A stretch of DNA of 64,000 bases from Dysidea avara (lineage: Eukaryota; Porifera; Demospongiae; Dictyoceratida; Dysideidae). Under the pieces are notes generated by a model. That model had not been told where the DNA came from. It worked only from the letters and a program-made list of their open reading frames with translations, and did no database searches. Shown piece after piece: positions 21,330 through 64,000 of this stretch. Positions within the stretch are counted from its first letter, which is position 1. Each line of letters starts with the position of its first letter. The stretch spans positions 5,729,277-5,793,276 of the forward strand of contig NC_089281.1 of assembly GCF_963678975.1 (NCBI RefSeq), in the 5' to 3' direction. Position numbers and translations under genes: made by a program.

Positions 21330-21790
21330 TGCGGTGGGCCGCTACGCTACCATGGTGGGCTATTAATCCCAAACCCACAATCGATCCTTGGATAAATCAG
21401 TGGGGAATTACCGCTCGTTTCTAAACAAAAATGGCCTCCTACTTGTGCCAAGTCATAAGAAACTACCCAATATCCAGTAATTCGTGATATTGGTAAGCAA
21501 AGAGTGCATGAATTGTGTGTTGTATGTGGTTGTGTATGTATTATGGCCTTGTGTAGTTTGAGTGGTGTATTACAAAGCGGGAACTCTACTGGGAAGTGGA
21601 CACGCACAATTTTAGCAAAGTATACGTCGTTTCTACTGGTGCCTTTAACAAAACCAAAAAAAAACAAGGGCAGAGTTTTAATCTACGATCCACGTGACTG
21701 CATGTACAATGTGTTATGTGGGGGCGGTTATAAGAATGCTTTGTCATAGATAAACGTTCTCTGTGTGTTTTATGATAGTTTCAAGACAGG
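21330..21790. promoter_or_regulatory. Putative bidirectional promoter, AMBRA1-like and ATG2
   Basis: Only 461 bp separate the two divergent start codons, and no transposon lies in between. CACGTGAC at 21691-21698 is an E-box matching most of the CLEAR element (GTCACGTGAC) read by TFEB/MiT factors on autophagy-lysosome genes in vertebrates. No TATA box is obvious. Shared control is inference. Confidence 0.5.
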
Positions 21791-59892
<38,102 letters not shown>

Positions 59893-60157
59893 AACGAGCT
59901 ATGCTTTTAAATATGTGCTTAATTATGTAAATTTATATATTAAATTTTTAATTTTTATTAAATTATTGAAAATATGGTTACACACTTGTGAAATATCATA
60001 CGCAAAAATAAGTTTTCTAACGTAAAAAATTAATGTATTGCAATAGAGTTTACAATATCTTCTGATTATTTTTACACTGTACATACAGAACTTTCCTCTA
60101 ATCCTCTGTAACTACCTACATCAATCTGTCCCCCTAGTTTGCACATTCCAGCTCCTT

Positions 60158-60578
60158 CTGGATTAGGCACCAGCCTATTATGCTTTTAATTTTGCCTATT
60201 ATGCTATACTGCAGTGCTAAAAAATTTTTGCCTATTATGCTCATAATTATGAACAAAAAATTTGCCACTTCCAATGTTTTGTTACTTTCTATGGATAATG
60301 ATAAACTTTGGCTTATGAACAACTGGTTAGACGTAAAATGTTATTGTTGTGCATTAACTGAAGATTTGGCTGCATTGTAAACTATAATAACAGTTGTCAG
60401 ACAACTACTTAATGCCATATCAGTGGCGTCAACTGTTCTATTATTGTAAGCCAACCTTTTTCTGTAGCATGCATTTTTGCTTACAGTATGACAATTATTA
60501 TGCTAGCATTATCTTTCAGGCACCTATTATGCTCAAAATTGTGCCAGCATAATAGGATGGTGCCTATTCTGGATCCAG
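60158..60578. mobile_element. Inverted-repeat element (CCTATTATGC repeats)
   Basis: CTGGATTAGGCACCAGCCTA near 60158 is inverted at 60550-60578 (AGGATGGTGCCTATTCTGGATCCAG in outline). TGCCTATTATGC recurs three times in the left arm. Confidence 0.7.
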
Positions 60579-61374
60579 TACACTATTATGACTTTTAAAT
60601 ACAAGAGGTCACTGTGGTGCCCACATCTACACCTTTCCAGCTACTGTATAAGTTATTAAGTCTAAGTCCTTGAAACTAGGTTAGGTAATCCTAAGGCTGC
60701 AGCACATGTTGTTGTAGACCTTCAGTGCTGGTCACTGTAAAGTGTTAATAATAATAATAAATAAACAATAATATGGTGCCATTGTTCAGATGCATATATA
60801 TTGTTTACTTCTTTTGAGTGCTTGAAGTACCGTGAAAGCATACTTCAGCCAGAAGCCACTGACTAATGTGAATTTGTGTGATCTGTTCAAAAGTAAAATT
60901 TCTTGTTTGTAGTTGCATTTTTATCTTCATTATGTGACTTGAGATATGTTTCAAGATGGTTGAAGTGTGTGATTGAAGGAATACTATCACTGTACTGTGG
61001 AAAGAGTTAGAATTACTATATTCTCAAGTTAGGCTCTGAACAGTTAAGACAGTACATAATTATATGGAATGTCTACAAACACTATTATAATTATTATAGA
61101 ACTTAGGGTGGAAATGAGAAATTGTGCACTGTTATTTTTATTCTCTTAGCTGATTATCCACACTCTGTGGAAATAACTAAGATCGTGATACTCTAATAGA
61201 ACAGTCACTTTAATACAGCAGTCAGGAAGGGCTGATATACTCTTAACAATAGTTCAGTAAACTGTCTCTAGAGCATAATATCTTGCATAATTTAGAGCAC
61301 AATAGGCTGGATTTTTCCACCAACTTTGATCTCACATCTTGGTAAGCTTCAATTCATTGTAGCCACATGTGTCA

Positions 61375-61825
61375 CCAAATTTGATAAAACCAGGCTTCCA
61401 CACACATCCAATATTACCACTTTGCACTGCTTAAAGTTTCTTAGTTTACTATGGTGGTATATCCCCAGTATATGGAACAGTTAATAAGTTGTTATTTTAG
61501 TAGTTTTTCAGTAAACCCGCAAGTTATTGATATTTTACTATCAGTATAACTGGGTACAACTACAGTAAAGTAGCTTAACAAATTAGTAAACTAACAACCT
61601 TTAAGCAGTGTTGACTCTGTTGAGAGATGATAGGAGTATGTCATCAGCTTCAAATTTGACCTGTAATGTTATAGAAGCATTGTGAGAAAATTTCAGGTCA
61701 ACAGTATGCTGGCAGGTTACCTGCCAGCATACTGTTGACCTGAAATTTTGCCACAGCCCGCAGGCTACAATTGGTCAAAGTCAAAGAATTGGATGTGTGT
61801 GGAAGCCTGGTTTTGTTAAATTCAG
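61375..61825. mobile_element. MITE of the TTCCACACACATCC family with an internal palindrome
   Basis: Arms read AAATTTGATAAAACCAGGC then TTCCACACACATCCAAT, and recur inverted at 61785-61825. It is the largest copy of the family. Confidence 0.8.
61687..61749. repeat. Perfect 63-bp palindrome
   Basis: 31-bp arms around a single T, centred at 61718. The centre reads GCTGGCAGGTTACCTGCCAGC, shown here as arms GCTGGCAGGT and ACCTGCCAGC. It lies inside the MITE at 61375-61825. Confidence 0.9.
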
Positions 61826-62379
61826 TCACTATAAAATTATTAAAAATTATTGTCCAGCACCTGACTGCTTCATACACGTATCCTTTTTAAATATTAAGAG
61901 TTACTATATATTAAATCTCCATACATTAAGTATTGTTCTTTGTATTCTGTGACATCTTATAATTTATAAAGTTTATCAAGAAAAAACATTTACACCCCAG
62001 GGAGGACCTGGCAAGGGGAGGGGCATACACAAACAAGCCAATTTGTAAGTGGTTGGAGAGAGCCATCTGCAAATTCTCTTGTTATTAGTTGTTGCATTTT
62101 TAAAGCAGCAAATGATACACTTCTTAGTAGCATCTCACTGTTGATTTTTACCATTTTGGATTTCGTAGATGGATGGTTGTGAAGTTTTTAAAAAGCAACA
62201 TGATAATTATTTTTAGAAGCGCTTAGTATGCACATGCTGGATGACTGACTTTGGTACATGTTTCACTTTGGTTTCAGGTGAATTCGAAAAATGTGCATAT
62301 TTTCATGAGTTTTATAAGCTGATGTTGGCCTGACATAAAGTTTAGTGTTTTAATCAGAAGTATGGCTCCTGCATAAGGG

Positions 62380-62765
62380 TAGTCTGGCGTAGCCGACCCG
62401 CGCGCGTAACGCGAGGGTCTGGTGACAGCCGCATTCAGTACCTGTGCCAGCCTTACGAAAAACTGGTGCGTCCAATCAGATCGCTTAATGACCAATTAAC
62501 AATATTCTATGACGTTATTCCAATTTGGCCACTGATTATGGTGAGCTTCTTATGTCTTTTCTACAACCAGCACAAATGTAAGGGTTTGTAGAGGAAATAA
62601 ACGTCATTCAAGTACAAGTACAGTAGCTGTCGCGCTCTGTTTCCGGAAATTGTCCAAGTGTTTCGCGCGTATTTTCAAATTTAATTGCATTCCATCTGCA
62701 CAGGTACTGAATGCGGCTGTCACCAGACCCTCGCGCTACGCGCACGGGTCGGCTACGCCAGACTA
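62380..62765. mobile_element. GC-rich inverted-repeat element (TAGTCTGGCGTAGCC ends)
   Basis: TAGTCTGGCGTAGCCGACCC and GGTCTGGTGACAGCCGCATT recur inverted at 62707-62765. GCATAAGGG and GCACAAGGG flank it, a 9-bp duplication with one mismatch, suggesting a MULE-type element. Confidence 0.8.
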
Positions 62766-62771
62766 GCACAA

Positions 62772-62793
62772 GGGGGGGGGGGGGGGGGGGGGG
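62772..62793. repeat. G homopolymer, 22 bases
   Basis: An unbroken run of G next to the right end of the element at 62380-62765. The true length is uncertain in any sequencing method. Confidence 0.85.
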
Positions 62794-63605
62794 TTGAAGC
62801 TGAAGCCTAAATTTATACCCAGGCCATAATACAATTTTGGTTACAAAAGCACTTATTTTAGATATCATTTATTACCAAAAAACACTGAAACTGCTTCCTC
62901 AGCACTATTAAAATATTTTCAAACATTTGTAGCTAGTTTTGCAAGTGTTCATTTAATACAGCTTAATTCCTCAAAGTTTAATAGGTACTGAGATATTTGA
63001 CACTGTAAGAAGTGGTTTTATATGTCTAAATACCAATATATGCATACATGGTGCAGTCTTCAAAAGAAAAACCAGAGTCAAAAAGTGGCAAAATAAAAGG
63101 TGTATATAGTTGCATGCAATAAATTTTAATAATGACGTGTAGCCTTGCTAACACTATTAAAATTGATTGGACACAAAAAGATGCTATATACTTCACTGCA
63201 TGGCCACTTCTACTGGGAATATGTTCAGACAGATCATGTGTGCATGTATAAAGAGATCTATATAACATGTCAAAAAAGCATATATAAAGTACGTACAAGT
63301 TGAAGATTAATAAATGTGGAATACAAGCACTAGATATACAATTATTGAGTTTACATATTTTCTGTCAAAGTAATGATCTAGTTGAACATTTTTACAATTG
63401 CGACCACATGCACCTAAGCAGGGAAATTTAGAGGCCGCCACAATTGACTGATGCAATATATACTAGGAGACATTGTGATGATATTAGCATACAACACTTT
63501 TCTGGAAAGATAGTGTTCATTCTAATATTATGAATTCACACAAAACATACTTACACTAAATGCTTTACTATATAGCAATGCCAATAAGCCTCTGTATATC
63601 TGCTG

Positions 63606-64000
63606 TCATAGTATGTTACAGTTGTACTTTGAATATGATGATGTACTGGCTTCCTTTTGCTGCCTATGTAGTAGAATGTAAAATTTGCATTAACTAAAAT
63701 ATAGTTATATACTGACTTTGTTTGCCAAGTTAAACCCTTTTCAATTTCTTGTGTTGCTGATGTTAATTGCGGACTTTGCTTAAGTGCAGCTAATAGTGAC
63801 TCCCAACTACAAGGATGAGCTCCATTAGTCCTAAGCCAGTCCCTCAATAGATCTGCACAACACTGGTAGCAATCTGACTCAGCTTGCTCTATCTGCTGTA
63901 TTCTTTCTTGTGTGTAATTTAAACAGGTTCCTACTATCTTCCATTGAGAATATATTTTCGGAATCACTAGCTCATGTAAAAGCTTCATTTTTGGTTCTAA
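63606..64000 (-). CDS. Death-domain protein, C-terminal part
   Basis: Exon 63717 to beyond 64000 encodes a death domain of about 80 residues: helix VIPKIYSQWKIVGTCL, then QERIQQIEQ, CADLLRDWLR, then SWESLLAALKQSPQL and AQEIEKGL-type ending (here TQEIEKGL). Conserved Trp residues of helices 1, 4 and 5 are present. A GTCAGT donor after codon-phase 2 joins through a 53-bp intron to exon 63663-63606, giving a short tail QQKEASTSSYSKYN and a stop. Reading straight through instead gives a longer tail ending at 63551. The ATG at 63986-63988 has four open codons before it up to the window edge, so it is probably internal. Death domains mediate adaptor assembly in apoptosis and innate immunity; the rest of the protein is out of view. 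Confidence 0.75.

Larger units (their letters stand above)
59893..63605. other. Intergenic region between ATG2 and the death-domain gene
   Basis: 3.7 kb with no supported gene. It holds the inverted-repeat elements at 60158, 61375 and 62380, a G-run at 62772, one copy of the recurrent TATTAGAG motif at about 61187, and a 75-bp repeat at about 60680-60750 that is shared with 46560-46632. Confidence 0.6.

Overview
The window is nuclear DNA from an animal. It carries spliced genes with GT-AG introns, many only about 50 bp long. The recognisable proteins are ATG2, an AMBRA1-like WD40 protein, the abscission regulator ANCHR/ZFYVE19 and a death-domain protein; the last three point to Metazoa. AT-rich introns packed with small foldback transposons, together with several intronless genes, fit an early-branching invertebrate. 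A sponge is my best guess, but that is inference.

Layout. 1-3254: repeats and a decayed copy of the GTPase exon of the next gene. 3255-15532 (minus): a ten-exon gene for a protein of about 1,362 residues that joins a class-3 lipase domain to a dynamin-like GTPase domain. Its lipase exon is split by a 596-bp TTAA-flanked element, and a 7-base homopolymer shifts its frame. 15533-16923: divergent intergenic region holding a 687-bp inverted-repeat element. 16924-18159 (plus): intronless AAA/STAND-type ATPase. 18689-19915 (minus): intronless ANCHR. 20097-21329 (minus): intronless AMBRA1-like WD40 protein. 21791-59892 (plus): ATG2 in 39 exons spread over 38 kb; I rebuilt it with every exon phase in agreement, giving 2,145 residues. 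59893-63605: transposon-rich, no gene seen. 63606-64000 (minus): the 3' end of a death-domain gene that runs off the window.

Functionally, the AMBRA1-like gene and ATG2 are head to head with 461 bp between their start codons. They act at the start of autophagy and in phagophore lipid supply, so a shared promoter is plausible, and a CLEAR-like E-box lies 93 bp upstream of the ATG2 start codon. The lipase-GTPase gene is the most unusual protein here. The rest of the window is dominated by non-autonomous DNA transposons (hAT-, pogo/Tigger-, piggyBac- and Mutator-like by ends and target duplications), a tRNA-derived SINE, one intact tRNA-Cys and two degraded copies inside ATG2 introns, and a perfect GT repeat of about 648 bp.
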